A DNA stretch of 64,000 nucleotides from Symbiodinium natans (GCA_905221605.1 CAJNDS010002646.1:1034146-1098145), one strand, 5' to 3'; counted from the first letter of the stretch, positions 49,459 through 58,995 are shown. Notes: a model not told the origin generated them from the letters alone. Numbers and translations: made by a program.

Positions 49459-49515
49459 CAGTGAGGCGCTTTCTGCTCGACACCTCCAAGGTGGAGGTGG
49501 ACGAGGGGGTCTCGG
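49459..49515 (+). CDS. Exon
   Basis: Acceptor TGTGGCTAG; reads VRRFLLDTSKVEVDEGVS; donor GTTTTAGG. CCCTAAA upstream. Confidence 0.5.
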
Positions 49516-49592
49516 GTTTTAGGGCTTAGGGCTTGTCAGGGCTTGTTAGGGCTTAGGGCTTGTTAGGGCTTAGGGCTTGTTAGGGCTTACCG
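49515..49592. repeat. TTAGGGCTTGTTAGGGCTTA array
   Basis: Telomere-like variants TTAGGGC and TTGTTAGGGC. Confidence 0.85.
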
Positions 49593-49644
49593 GGGTTTTC
49601 AAGGGAGGGAAGTCAGATTTGGGGTTCAGAGGCGGCCAAATAGG

Positions 49645-49649
<5 letters not shown>

Positions 49650-49710
<61 letters not shown>
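49650..49710. repeat. Poly-G run of 61
   Basis: Uninterrupted G from 49650 to 49710, the longest homopolymer in the window. Confidence 0.97.
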
Positions 49711-49712
<2 letters not shown>

Positions 49713-50061
49713 TAGGGTGTTGAAGCCCCCAACCCGCTGCACCCTAAACCCTCAACCTTCCAACCGTCTAAAGCCCTGTAAGCCTTAAACTTAAACCCTA
49801 AACCCTAAACTCCAGACCCTCTAAGCCCTAAAGCCCTCTGAACACCCTAAACCCGAGACCCCATAGATCCGAAACCTTGTACTCTAAAGCCTGGTTTAGG
49901 GTTTAGGGTTTAGGGTTTAGGGCCGCCCCCAACCTATGATCAGGTTTAGGGGAGGGGGCCTTCATGGTCTTGGGACTCTGGCCCCTTCAGCTCCATTTTC
50001 ATGCTCAGGGTGTTAGGGTTTTAGGGTTTAGGGTTCAGGGTTTAGGGTTTTGGGCATTACC

Positions 50062-50454
50062 ATGTTTGAGCACCATCATGAATGTGATTACTACTACATG
50101 ATTGCTGCTCTGCTTTCGGCCGATATTGTTGCCAGTATGGGGCATGGTCACGAGTATTCTTATCTATGACTGCTAGCGCAAGGAAACGAATCTCAGGATC
50201 GACCAGATACACACTTGCATTACATTGCAATGGCACCACTGGTTGAGGGCGACGGCTCCGCCTGGGACATTTGCTGTTCCCAAGAGATATGGGACCTGAT
50301 CGAGAATCCCATCTTGATCACATGTTCTCGGTCCTCTTCTGAGTTCTTGTGTCATCCCAGACGCGCAACCGCCAACGCCCTTAGATACACGGAAGGCTGG
50401 AGGCAAAGCAGATTGCCTCAACGATCGGGCTGCTGCTATGCGCTAAGCTTCTAA
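50062..50454 (+). pseudogene. Endogenous dinoflagellate RNA-virus-like RdRp fragment
   Basis: The frame from ATG at 50062 runs 130 codons to TAA at 50454 with one internal TGA at 50167-50169. Upstream of the TGA is MIAALLSADIVASMGHGHEY; downstream is LVEGDGSAWDICCSQEIWDL then IENPILI. The DGSAWD core fits RNA-dependent RNA polymerase motif A (D-x4-D), and the surroundings resemble, from memory, Alvernaviridae-like dinoflagellate viruses. Motifs B and C (GDD) are not visible, so this is a short, decayed insertion. Telomere-like DNA precedes it. Confidence 0.55.
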
Positions 50455-50658
50455 ACAGAAGCTACGATGACATGAATATACAGTTGAATTAGTAGATAAC
50501 ATTGTTTCCTCATGGCGGTAGCTTGCTCCATCCCTAACCCTAAGCATAAAGCCTGCCGCAACCTAGAAGTGCAGGGTTCAACCTGAGCGACACATGGCTA
50601 AACCCTAAACCCTAAACCTTAAACCCAAACCTTAAAACTAAAACCCTAAACCGCACAG

Positions 50659-50706
50659 GACCTCCAGGAAATGCTCCACGAGTCTTGCCCTAGCCCAAGC
50701 AGGCCG
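50659..50706 (+). CDS. Exon
   Basis: Acceptor AACCGCACAG, 16 whole codons (DLQEMLHESCPSPSRP), donor GTCTGTAG. Confidence 0.5.
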
Positions 50707-50835
50707 GTCTGTAGTTTCGGGTTTAGGGCTTTAGATTTGGGTAGTTTCGTATCATACTTTTCGGGACTGGGAGCGGATAATGTTGGTGTCTTTTGGGAAA
50801 CCCCAAAACCCAAATCCCAACTTCTCCACTTCAAG

Positions 50836-50868
50836 AAGTGGCTTGTGGCCCTCAACAGAATCCTGTAA
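50836..50868 (+). CDS. Probable terminal micro-exon
   Basis: Acceptor CTTCTCCACTTCAAG; reads KWLVALNRIL then TAA; in phase with 50706. Its start resembles the next exon (KWLLAL). Confidence 0.45.
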   Translation, partial: KWLVALNRIL

Positions 50869-51036
50869 ATTCTAAGGGTAACTGGAAGTATACTTGTTTT
50901 TTTACCTTATTCGTGGGCACTTCCAACTCAACCTTCAAGTAGCCCGAAACCCCAAGCCCTAGGCCTTAAACCCTACACCTGCACCCTTACACCCTACTTG
51001 TGACCACACAAGAACCCTCACGTAGACCCTTGCCAG

Positions 51037-51117
51037 GAAGTGGCTGTTGGCTCTCGTGCTGGTGTCCTCCACCGCCTCGTCACTCCAGCAGGCTCCTGCC
51101 AGGGCTCTTGAAATTCT
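51037..51117 (+). CDS. Exon
   Basis: Acceptor CCCTTGCCAG; reads KWLLALVLVSSTASSLQQAP, ARALEI; donor GTTTTAGG. Hydrophobic start. Confidence 0.5.
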
Positions 51118-51395
51118 GTTTTAGGGTTTAGCGTTTAGGATTAGGGTTTAGGGCCGACAGGGCTTAGGGTTTGGGGCTTGGGGTTTAGGGTTTAGGGCTT
51201 GGGGTTTAGGGTGTAGGGCTCGGGTTTTGAGGGTTAGGGTTTAGGGGCTTGGGGTTCAGGGTTTAAGGCTGAGGGTTTAGGGATCGGGGTTTTTAGGGTT
51301 TGGGGTGTAGGGTTTAGGGCTTAGGGCTTAGGACTTAGGGTTTAGGGCTTTGGGTTTGCGATTTAGGGTTTAGGGCTTAGGGTTTAGGGCTGCAG

Positions 51396-51418
51396 CCGAG
51401 GAAGAGTGGCCGTGAAAG
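51396..51418 (+). CDS. Micro-exon (23 nt)
   Basis: Acceptor GGGCTGCAG; reads PRKSGRE; donor GTACGC. Confidence 0.4.
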
Positions 51419-51569
51419 GTACGCTGCTACCACCTTGATAGGCTTCGTGGCGAGATAGGGTAATCTACGGGTCGGAAGAATTACAAATGGTACTCCCTGA
51501 TGGTCCCCTTAGAACTATACTGTAAGACCCGCCCCCCACCCCCCACCCCCAACAAAAAAAAGTCAAATT

Positions 51570-51795
51570 AGGCCCATATTAATCTGTCTGGGTTTGTGGT
51601 GTGCTTGCCGACTGCCTTCAGGTTTCTGTGCGTGACCGAGCTCATGAGCGGCCTTGGTTTCCGGGGATATTGCTTTGATAGCTTGTCCGAAGCACAGGCC
51701 ATGACGGCACTTGGCCAGGGAATGGCCGCTACGACGTTGGCTGTTGCACTGTTGCCTTTGGTGAAGGCATTGCGCGTCACGGCTGCAATCATCTG
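51570..51795 (+). CDS. Probable exon or terminal ORF (75 codons)
   Basis: Acceptor AAGTCAAATTAG; open to TGA: INLSGFVVCLPTAFRFLCVT, MSGLGFRGYCFDSLSEAQAM, then AATTLAVALLPLVKAL, a possible membrane segment. Minus-strand frames of 104-113 codons overlap, so strand is not certain. Confidence 0.42.
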
Positions 51796-51863
51796 ACTGC
51801 CGGCTCTGAGACTGAGAAACGCTGCTGAAGGAGGGGGGGGGAGGGTATTCTCCCGCGACTGCG

Positions 51864-52055
51864 ATGAAGTCGATGAAGACAAGCAAAGGGGTCCAAGGAG
51901 GCAAATCTCTTGATGAGGCAGCCGAGCATCTCCAAATCCAGGAATCGGCTCAGAGGGCTGAGAATCAGAACGTGGCCACGGCGACTGCCGGGGCCGAGAA
52001 CGTAGTCATGCGCAAGCCGCAGGCTCAGTTCCGCAACAAGGGACTGCCCCAGTAG
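51864..52055 (+). CDS. Small ORF or exon (63 codons)
   Basis: Reads MKSMKTSKGVQGGKSLDEAA, EHLQIQESAQRAENQNVATA to TAG; an alternative start is the acceptor GCGATGAAG. Predicted helical and Gln/Ala-rich. The same frame stays open about 55 codons beyond the TAG. Confidence 0.42.
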   Translation: MKSMKTSKGVQGGKSLDEAAEHLQIQESAQRAENQNVATATAGAENVVMRKPQAQFRNKGLPQ

Positions 52056-52250
52056 CCATGCCGGCCAGCGCCCCTGCCGCAGTCAACGCTGCCGCTGCCG
52101 TGTACGCGCGTGCTCGGGCGTGACCTGGTCCAAGCCACTCTCTTGTCAAGCCAACCCGGGCACCCGTGCTGTATGACCTCTCAGTCGGCCACTCCTGGGC
52201 TTGGGACTATTAGGGTTTAAGGTGTAGGGTTTAGGGTTTAGGGTCTAGGG

Positions 52251-52374
52251 CTACCTGAAGGTTCATGGGAAGTTATAAGTTGGGGTCATAGGCAGGGTAG
52301 CTAGCGGCATATCTGGTTATTTCCTTCTTTAGGGTACGGATAACCCGTCTTTGAACTACCCATGAACCTCCAAG
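52251..52374. mobile_element. Family A inverted-repeat element
   Basis: CTACCTGAAGGTTCATGGGA and ACTACCCATGAACCTCCAAG. Confidence 0.8.
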
Positions 52375-52801
52375 CCCTAAACCCGAAACCCTAAACCCTA
52401 AACCCGAACCTTCAACCCCAAACCCTACGTCCTAGACCGCAAGTTGCAGCACAAGCCTGAACAGTCAACACAAGCAGCCTGACAAGAAATCCTGTGCCCA
52501 TCTCATGAAGCCCCCCGTAAGCCTAAAGCTCCCTAGCTCCAAGCTCTAAACCCCCCCAGACCCTAAACTATAAAGACCCTAAACGCCCTAAACTAAAGTT
52601 TCGGGGCTTAGGATTTTTGGAGTTGAGGGATTTTGTCCCAAACCCTGTAAACCCGAAAAGCCCTAAACCCTATAAGCCCTAAACCGCAGTTTGCGGATTG
52701 AGGTTTAGGCACTTCCCTGCAGAATCCAGGGTTTAGGGCTTAGGGGTTAGGATCTAGGGTCTAGGGTTCAGGGTTTAGGGTTTCGGGCGCCTGGTTTGCA
52801 G

Positions 52802-52877
52802 ATGCTGGCGATGCTGTATCCAGAGCCGCCCGAAGCCAGCGAGGCCTGGCGTGCACAGGGATTAAGGCCGGCGTGGG
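52802..52877 (+). CDS. Exon
   Basis: Acceptor CCTGGTTTGCAG; reads MLAMLYPEPPEASEAWRAQG, LRPAW plus one base; donor GTTTAG. Not recognised. Confidence 0.52.
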
Positions 52878-53354
52878 GTTTAGTAGAAGATATAGTCCCA
52901 GACTCGAAACCCTGAAACCCTAAACCTAATGTTTGGGATTTTTGTGTTTAGGGCTTAGGATTTAGGATTCAGGGTTTGGGGTTTACGGAGAGGTTCGAGA
53001 TTTTGGATTCAGGGTTTCTGGCGCTTTCGGGAAGTTGGGAGGCGTCTAAAGCCCAAGCCCTGAATCCCCCCAAACCCTCTAAGGGTACTTAAGATGGCTT
53101 CTTACCTTCTTTGAAGGGTATATCAGGGGTATATAAGGGGTCCCCCCATACTTAAGGGACGATGTACCAACCCTCAGAAACTCTACATCCACCTCACTGC
53201 CATTATCGGAAGGTGGGGGGGGACGGGGGCGATTGAATTAGAATGAGTATTTCGGGTAGTTTCTACTATGACCATCTTGCGACTGCAACTTAAAATGGGG
53301 CCGTGGTATAATCACCAGGGCCGCTGAACCCTAAACCCTAAACCCTACGAACAG

Positions 53355-53441
53355 TTTGCGGGGGTTACCTTTGTGGCAGGGTACCTCATGGTGTTGGTCT
53401 TATTGGCTTCTGTGTCCTGCACCCAGCTTGGATCTTCATGG
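53355..53441 (+). CDS. Exon encoding a hydrophobic segment
   Basis: Acceptor CTACGAACAG, 29 whole codons (FAGVTFVAGYLMVLVLLASV, SCTQLGSSW), donor GTAGGTG. Likely membrane helix. Phase 0 out matches the next exon. Confidence 0.52.
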
Positions 53442-53645
53442 GTAGGTGTAACTGGGGTTAAACCATTCAACAAACCCTTTGTCACGCTATGGCTTTGGGG
53501 GGCCTTTCTAGTCTAATTACAAAGGGAGGGGAATATTAGCAATTGTTCCGACCCCTATATACCCTCAATCGGCCACCCTAAACCCTAAACCGTAAATGCT
53601 AAAACCTAAACCCTGAACCCTGAACCCTACACCCTACTCGGCCAG

Positions 53646-53748
53646 ATGCTGGTCAGAGTCGCTGCGCACATCGAAAGCGAGTGCCTGCTGGAGATTTCCG
53701 AGCCCGGCCCCGAGCCGGTGCTCGCATGCAAGGGTTCGCTGGAACCCA
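53646..53748 (+). CDS. Exon
   Basis: Acceptor TACTCGGCCAG, 34 codons plus one base (MLVRVAAHIESECLLEISEP, GPEPVLACKGSLEP), donor GTTTTAGG. CCCTAAA upstream and TTTAGGG downstream. Confidence 0.55.
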
Positions 53749-53946
53749 GTTTTAGGGTTTAGGGGGTTTAGGAGTTTGGGGGATTTAGGGTTTAGGGGTT
53801 TGAGTTTAGGGGGTTTTGGAGACCTTAGGGTGTTTGGGGAGGTTGACAAGGCAGTGTGTCGGGCTTGCGGTTTGGGATTCGGCGGCAGTGACGGTTTTTT
53901 TGTTGCGTTGAGGCTGTCGGGTGTGTAGGGCTTAGGCAAAACTAGG

Positions 53947-54107
53947 ATGCCCTTGTACGGTTTCAGTGGGGGCTGCCTTACCGCTGTGCCCTGTGTTTTC
54001 GCTCACATACACGCGAACTTATTCATAACTGCCCAAGAATCCGAATACCCCTCAGCCAAGGATGAGACCTTAAGCGTTGCAAGGGTCTTTTGTTTTAGGT
54101 GGATATG
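53947..54107 (+). CDS. Exon
   Basis: Open frame SGGCLTAVPCVFAHIHANLF, ITAQESEYPSAKDETLSVAR to donor GTCTTTTG; acceptor either AAAACTAG (53943) or GGTTTCAG (53967). A family E element follows. Confidence 0.48.
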
Positions 54108-54235
54108 GAGGTTTCCCAGAATAGGGGTACATGTTTGGGGGGTTCCTGCAAGAAGGACTATGCTCTACTACACTGGGGGTAGATAAGGGGTACCCCTTCT
54201 TCGGGAAATGCCCCCATTTGGGGTACGAAGGGTTT
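54108..54235. mobile_element. Family E inverted-repeat element
   Basis: GGAGGTTTCCCAGAATAGGG and GGGGTACCCCTTCTTCGGGA... with ATGCCCCCATTTGGGGTA. Confidence 0.6.
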
Positions 54236-54404
54236 GGCAGGGGGGAGGGGGGGGCAGGCAAAAAAACAGATTAGGGGTTGGAGTGCGCCCTTTGCCCTAG
54301 TTTTGGGGTGCTGTGCCGCACTGCATAAGCCCCAAGCCCCTGGGTTATTTAGGGTTTTTGGGTTTTAGGTTTAGGGTTCAGGGTTGAACAGGGGCACTTC
54401 TCAG

Positions 54405-54463
54405 GCGACCCTCGGGAGGCATGTGTCTCGTTGACGAGAAGACGGTGCAGGCCAGTTTCTCCG
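54405..54463 (+). CDS. Exon
   Basis: Acceptor GCACTTCTCAG; reads RPSGGMCLVDEKTVQASFS plus one base; donor GTTTTGG. Phase matches the next exon. Confidence 0.55.
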
Positions 54464-54572
54464 GTTTTGGGGTGTAGAGTTCGTAGATAAACCTTTGGTT
54501 CATGGTTCTTTTAACAAAATTTTTGGGTTGGGGTTGGGGTTTCAGGGTTTAGGGTGTTACAACTTTTTCTAG

Positions 54573-54748
54573 AAGGTTCAGTGCCAAGCTACAAGTACGA
54601 GAATGTGCACCAGTGGGGCACGATTCGAGGCACAGTTGCTCTCACCGTGGGATACACTAAATGTATGCCCATGCTACAAGAGGTGCCCAAAAAGGAGCTT
54701 GTCTTTGGCAACTTACCGTATTTCAAACTCAGCCAAAGCCTCCTATGA
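54573..54748 (+). CDS. Probable terminal exon (58 codons)
   Basis: Acceptor CAACTTTTTCTAG; completes the split codon to Glu and reads GSVPSYKYENVHQWGTIRGT, VALTVGYTKCMPMLQEVPKK, ELVFGNLPYFKLSQSLL then TGA. An earlier donor (GTATGC) exists at about 54662. Not recognised. Confidence 0.55.
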
Positions 54749-54847
54749 CGAAGATGTCTAGTAGAACCCTTATTCTGTGTTTTTGGGTTGCGGTTCCGCA
54801 ACAACTTTCTGTTCCTCATGTACAATATGGGTTACCAGAAGTGTCCA

Positions 54848-54948
54848 TGTAACTGAAATATACTGTGTACTTGGGCCTGACTGGGGGTTCCCAGGTAGTA
54901 GCTTCAGGGCCCAGTCATATGCTACACAGGTACATGGACCCTAAACCC
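54848..54948. mobile_element. Family F inverted-repeat element
   Basis: TCCATGTAACTGAAATATAC, TGTGTACTTGGGCC and TATGCTACACAGGTACATGG. Confidence 0.6.
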
Positions 54949-55060
54949 TAAACCCTCATCCTTAGGGCTGTGACCCCTCTTGCATGAACCCTAGACCGTA
55001 CACCTTAAACTCCAAACCCTAAACCCCAAACCCTAAACCCTAAACCCTAAACCCTAAACT

Positions 55061-55144
55061 CCACAAAGAGAAGCCGCAGGTCCAAGTAGCCCTAAACCCT
55101 AAACCCTAAACCCTAAACCCCTGGAATCCCACAAAGAGAAGCCG
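55061..55144. repeat. 16-bp direct repeat around a CCCTAAA block
   Basis: CCACAAAGAGAAGCCG at 55061-55076 and 55129-55144, with 52 bp mostly of heptamers between. The repeat spans the start of the next exon. Confidence 0.9.
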
Positions 55145-55228
55145 GAGGGCATCATCACCCGGGTCCTCTCGGAAGAAATCGGGGGCACCTGCGAAACCTA
55201 CGCGGCCGACCTGGGCCCCCCGGCGCGG
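55139..55228 (+). CDS. Exon
   Basis: Acceptor CCACAAAGAG, 30 whole codons (KPEGIITRVLSEEIGGTCET, YAADLGPPAR), donor GTTCTTTG. Phase 0 out matches the next exon. Confidence 0.57.
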
Positions 55229-55510
55229 GTTCTTTGGGTTTTTGTTTTTGCCATTTAGGGCCTGTAGGGTTTAGGGTTTAGGGTTTAGGGTTCTAGGGTT
55301 TACGGTTTTTTGTTTAGGGTTTAGGGCTTGTAGGGCTTAGGGTTTACTAGAGTAATCTCGTACCCTTGTTTGTCTCTTCTTGGGTTAGGCTTCTCAGAGT
55401 TTGCGGCTCTAGGTTCCAGGGTTTAAGGTTTTATTAGGGTTTACAGGGTTTATCATGGTTGGATAGGATTTAATTCGGAATTTGGGATTTATGAGGCTTT
55501 ATAGGGACAG

Positions 55511-55558
55511 ACGGCAGACGAGCCATTCCGTGCGCGAGCGCGCGCGGAAAGGCCTTGG
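55511..55558 (+). CDS. Exon
   Basis: Acceptor TTATAGGGACAG, 16 whole codons (TADEPFRARARAERPW), donor GTACTTAG. Confidence 0.52.
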
Positions 55559-55577
55559 GTACTTAGGGGCGCAGAAA

Positions 55578-55672
55578 CCGTGCAAACATAACGGTCCCAC
55601 AATTGGAGTATAAGGGCCCCTGTAGGGGGATTCTGGAAAGCCATTTTTGTAGATTCCTTGTGCTTATCCTGG
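55578..55672. mobile_element. Family I inverted-repeat element
   Basis: GGTCCCACAATTGGAGTATA, GGGCCCCTGTAGGGGGATTC; related to 30925-31068. Confidence 0.6.
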
Positions 55673-55707
55673 TTTGGGGTTTAGAATGTGGGAAGGAGTA
55701 CAGCCCT

Positions 55708-55818
55708 AGTTGGAAGTGCGTGAGTAGTTTTAAGTAGGGTTCTAAGTGCCCTTAATAAGGGTATAACCAGTCATCATTCGATTTACCTTATTTGTATCTA
55801 CCCATGAACCTTGAGTAG
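55708..55818. mobile_element. Family A inverted-repeat element
   Basis: GTTGGAAGTGCGTGAGTAGT and TACCCATGAACCTTGAGTAG; inner arm TAAGTAGGGT. Confidence 0.65.
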
Positions 55819-55905
55819 CTCTAAACCCTAAACGCTTACACCCGAAAGCCCACTTATAGCTGCCACCCCAAGACCTTGACCCTATCTCTTGTGCTTGTTC
55901 TGGAG

Positions 55906-55953
55906 TTGCGGGGCCTTGGCTTTGAAGGCGCCAGTTCTGGGTTTACGCTGTTG
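55906..55953 (+). CDS. Exon
   Basis: Pyrimidine-rich acceptor CTCTTGTGCTTGTTCTGGAG, 16 whole codons (LRGLGFEGASSGFTLL), consensus donor GTGAGT; phase 0 in and out. Confidence 0.52.
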
Positions 55954-56161
55954 GTGAGTTTTTCTCATTTCCCAAAATCAAGCCTACTTAAACCCTAAAC
56001 CCCCTCAAGCCACAGACCCTAAACCCGAAGAGCCCCAAAACCCTAAACCGCCATTGGACCCTAAGAGCCCTAGAAGCGCTTTGTCGCCTAAGAGCCCTAA
56101 ACCCGAAGAGCCCTAAGAGACCCCAGGGAGCCCCCGAAGAGCCCCGAAACCGTTTGCCGAG

Positions 56162-56233
56162 TTCGCATGGGCATCCAGCTGCCCCTCTGGACCTCCCGGG
56201 AGATGGCACGGAGCTGAGTTGAACGACTGTTGG
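56162..56233 (+). CDS. Exon
   Basis: Acceptor CGTTTGCCGAG, 24 whole codons (FAWASSCPSGPPGRWHGAEL), donor GTCTTGAG; continues phase 0. Confidence 0.5.
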
Positions 56234-56394
56234 GTCTTGAGGGTTTTCGGGTTCTAGAGTTTTTGGGTTTAGGGTTTTTTAGGGTCCAAGGGTTCATCGC
56301 TTCAAAAGATTTAGGGTTTTGGGGTTTGGGGTATAGGTGTGACAATAGGGTTCAGGGTCGATGGCTTCATCTCTTCATAAGGTCTTTGTGTGAG

Positions 56395-56425
56395 CTTTGG
56401 AAGCAGATCTCACATCTGCCCTGCG
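56395..56425 (+). CDS. Micro-exon
   Basis: Acceptor TTTGTGTGAG; reads LWKQISHLPC plus one base; donor GTAAAAG. Confidence 0.45.
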
Positions 56426-56539
56426 GTAAAAGATTTTAGGGCTTTGGGAGTTGTTGGTCTTAAAGGCTCACAGGCTTCATACAACTTCTGGGTTTTGGGG
56501 CTTGATTGGAAACCCTGTAAACCCGAAACCCTGTAAACC

Positions 56540-56830
56540 CTAAACCCTGTGTTTTGTAGCACGGCCAATTGCACATGAACAGTGTGAGCCTTTGGGACTG
56601 TTTCTGCTTTCGGGTTGGGTTTGATGGAGTTCTCCTCCAGAATCCACTGGCCCGAGCTGCCATAGATGCGGCGTGCCATAGGGTTGCAGAGCCAAACGGT
56701 TCCTGAAGCAATGAAGCAGCGTGCAGACGCAACAACGTCTTGGAGACAAAAAGCAGTTTCCCATATGAGCCAGAAAATACCGGAGGCATCAGGCCATGAT
56801 GCGAGGCCAGGACCTTCAACGGGTTAAGAG
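56540..56830. other. Coding-like region, strand unresolved
   Basis: The + strand shows possible exons (after TTTTGTAG: RPIAHEQCEPLGLFLLS; after CTCCTCCAG: NPLARAAIDAACHR). The minus strand holds about 90 open codons (FCLQDVVASARCFIASGTVW, LCNPMARRIYGSSGQWILEE). Both read like protein; direction of neighbours favours +. Confidence 0.4.
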
Positions 56831-56989
56831 CCTTGGCCTCTCCGGCTGAGCACTGCTTGATTATGTCTGCTCGTCATTTGCCATGGTTCGTCTCTCTTTG
56901 TCTGGGCCGTCCTGGCTCCTGGTAGGATGTTAAATAAGGCCTATGGGCCGTTTTCCCGAGGACGTTAACAACGGTGGCTTTTCGGCTGT

Positions 56990-57421
56990 TTGGCACATGG
57001 CGGTTGGATTGATCTTGGGTTGGTGGTGTTGCCGGTTAATCATGCGCTTGCAATAATTCTTCGGCAGGCCCCCCTGGCAGGCCCGCAGCTGTCTACTGCA
57101 AGTCGTGCTTCCTGCCCTCTCCTTCGCTGCTTCCGTGCTCCACCATCTGGTGGGTGCGGATTGCCTGCTCCGCCGCGCGTGCGGGTGGGCCGGTCATGCT
57201 GCTGCACCGCACTTGTGCAAGCAGGTGCGGGCGGTGGCGCCCTCGTACTGCTCCTCATCCTGGTGTTGTTGCCAGGCTCTGAGGGTGGGGGGGGCTTTGG
57301 GCCTGGCAGCTTGCGTCAAGGAAGGTGCCCTCAGGCTTCGTTCATTGAGCCACTCGTCTCGTGGCAGGGGGGTGTTGAACTCAGCCTGTGGCCCTTAAGG
57401 CAGGCGCGTCCGCCCTGGTGA
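56990..57421 (+). CDS. Hypothetical ORF, GC-rich
   Basis: 143-codon open frame in unique DNA, rich in Ala, Leu, Cys and Gly, with a Leu-rich run LVLLLILVLL. Two other frames are open for long stretches, so coding is doubtful. Confidence 0.25.
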   Translation: MAHGGWIDLGLVVLPVNHALAIILRQAPLAGPQLSTASRASCPLLRCFRAPPSGGCGLPAPPRVRVGRSCCCTALVQAGAGGGALVLLLILVLLPGSEGGGGFGPGSLRQGRCPQASFIEPLVSWQGGVELSLWPLRQARPPW

Positions 57422-57682
57422 GATTGGTGCTCTCCTGCTAATCTCCCAGGGCTGGGGTGGGCACATGTTGGTTGGTTCCTTGTTTTTAGGTGGGCAATAA
57501 CACCCTGTAAACCCTAAACCCCCTAAACCCTGAACCCCCTAAGCCGGAAACCCGAAACCCTTAAACCCTAAACCCTAAATAAGCCCTACACCCTACTCAA
57601 ACCCTAAACTGCAGCGGGAGGTTTTTTGTCAATTGTTTGGTTTTTCACCGAGGCTCGGTTCTCCTCCTCACCCAGCTTGCAG

Positions 57683-57709
57683 GAGAAGGTGCGAAGGGCT
57701 TTCTGTCAG
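57683..57709 (+). CDS. Micro-exon (27 nt)
   Basis: Strong acceptor CTCCTCACCCAGCTTGCAG, nine whole codons (EKVRRAFCQ), donor GTTTGGGG. Confidence 0.5.
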
Positions 57710-57916
57710 GTTTGGGGGGATTCAGGGTCTAGGGTTTAGGGTTAGATGTTAAGGTTTAGGGTTTTAGGTTTTAGGGGTTTAGGGTTGTTAGGGTGTGAGA
57801 GTAGGGTTTAGGGGTTTAACTGTAGGGTTCACAGGCTCTTTCGGCTTTTTTGTTGTCTGAGATTTTGGGGGGCTCAAGGTCGTGTTTATGTAACCGGTAC
57901 CTCCTTTTTCCTTCAG

Positions 57917-57991
57917 CTCAGTTGAGTCCTCCAACTCCCCTCTCTGTTCCTCCAACCCAGAGCCCGCCGAAGCCCCTCAACCCCAAGTCTT
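57917..57991 (+). CDS. Exon
   Basis: Acceptor CTCCTTTTTCCTTCAG, donor GTAAGG. Reads SVESSNSPLCSSNPEPAEAP, or a proline-rich alternative QLSPPTPLSVPPTQSPPKPL. The first frame continues in phase into 58141. Confidence 0.5.
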
Positions 57992-58140
57992 GTAAGGGTT
58001 CTAGGGTTTTAGGCTGTAGGGGTTCAGGAGGGTTAGGGTGGTAGGGTGTTGGGTTTTAGGCTTTAGGGGTTCAGGAGAGTTAGGGTGGTGGGGTCTTGGG
58101 TTTTAGGGTTTAGGGTTTTGGGGATTTAGTGCGTGCCAAG

Positions 58141-58164
58141 GCTGTGGAGGTCCAGGGCTGAAAC
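58141..58164 (+). CDS. Micro-exon
   Basis: Acceptor GCGTGCCAAG; completes the previous codon and reads LWRSRAE; donor GTAAAC. Confidence 0.42.
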
Positions 58165-58242
58165 GTAAACTCTATAAACCATCAGTTTGTTCAACCCTTG
58201 TTTGGGTGCAATCAATAAGGTTTTGGGTTTCGGGCTCGGGGC

Positions 58243-58260
58243 GGGGGGGGGGGGGGGGGG
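58243..58260. repeat. Poly-G run (18)
   Basis: Homopolymer. Another G run lies at 58834-58852 and a C run of 25 at 58728-58752. Confidence 0.95.
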
Positions 58261-58432
58261 TGGGGCGGTAAACCGTAAACCCTAACCCCTGACCCCGAAA
58301 CCCTAAACCCTAAACCCTAAAACCTGAAGCCTAAACCCTAACCCCTGACCCCGAAACCCTAAACCCAAAACCCTAAACCCTAAAACCTGAAGCCTAAACC
58401 CTAACCCTTAAGGCGTAGTCCCATCCTCTGAG

Positions 58433-58485
58433 CTGCTCGACCCAAGGCCAGCATCAGGCCATGCATAGACTTGGTCAGCCCAGTG
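58433..58485 (+). CDS. Exon
   Basis: Acceptor CCATCCTCTGAG; reads CSTQGQHQAMHRLGQPS; donor GTTTGGGG; phase fits 58164. Confidence 0.42.
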
Positions 58486-58486
58486 G

Positions 58487-58577
58487 TTTGGGGTTTAGGG
58501 TTTAGGGTTTAGGGTTTAGGGTTTAGGGTTTAGGGTTTAGGGTTTAGGGTTTAGGGTTTAGGGTTTAGGGTTTAGGG
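58487..58577. repeat. TTTAGGG array
   Basis: About 12 perfect heptamers. Confidence 0.97.
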
Positions 58578-58596
58578 TCATTTTCCCCCGTTCTTA

Positions 58597-58701
58597 GTAG
58601 GGAATGGGGAAATGAGGTACCCCATATAATCCGTTAAAAGGTATGTGTATATATAGGGGGAGATAGGGTACCTCATTCCCTCATTCCCTACTAAGAACCA
58701 G
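58597..58701. mobile_element. Family D inverted-repeat element
   Basis: Left end GTTCTTAGTAGGGAATGGGG, right end CATTCCCTACTAAGAACCAG; starts GT after TTCTTA and ends AG. Confidence 0.8.
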
Positions 58702-58748
58702 CCAGTTTTGCCCTGTTGGGGTTTTCGCCCCCCCCCCCCCCCCCCCCC

Positions 58749-58829
58749 CCCCGACACCATGAAGCTATCCGAACTAAGAGTACTTATGACCCAGCTTAGG
58801 GCCTTTTCCAAAATTTACATAGCTAGCTG
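58749..58829 (+). CDS. Possible small coding segment
   Basis: Between a C run and a G run: MKLSELRVLMTQLRAFSKIY then IAS and TGA. Confidence 0.3.
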
Positions 58830-58929
58830 AGCTGGGGGGGGGGGGGGGGGGGCGGGGGGCCGCCTCAACCCTAAACCCCAAACCCCAAACCCCAAACCCT
58901 AAACCCTAAATCCAGCCCCGACCAGGTTG

Positions 58930-58995
58930 TGAGCTGGTTCCTGGTGCCTTTGGCAACTTGGGGAGACTTCTCTGCTGTGCGGGCTCTAAATCCGA
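58930..58995 (+). CDS. Probable exon
   Basis: Acceptor CCCCGACCAG; frames VVSWFLVPLATWGDFSAVR and CELVPGAFGNLGRLLCCAGS are both open; the second fits the upstream phase. Confidence 0.45.
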
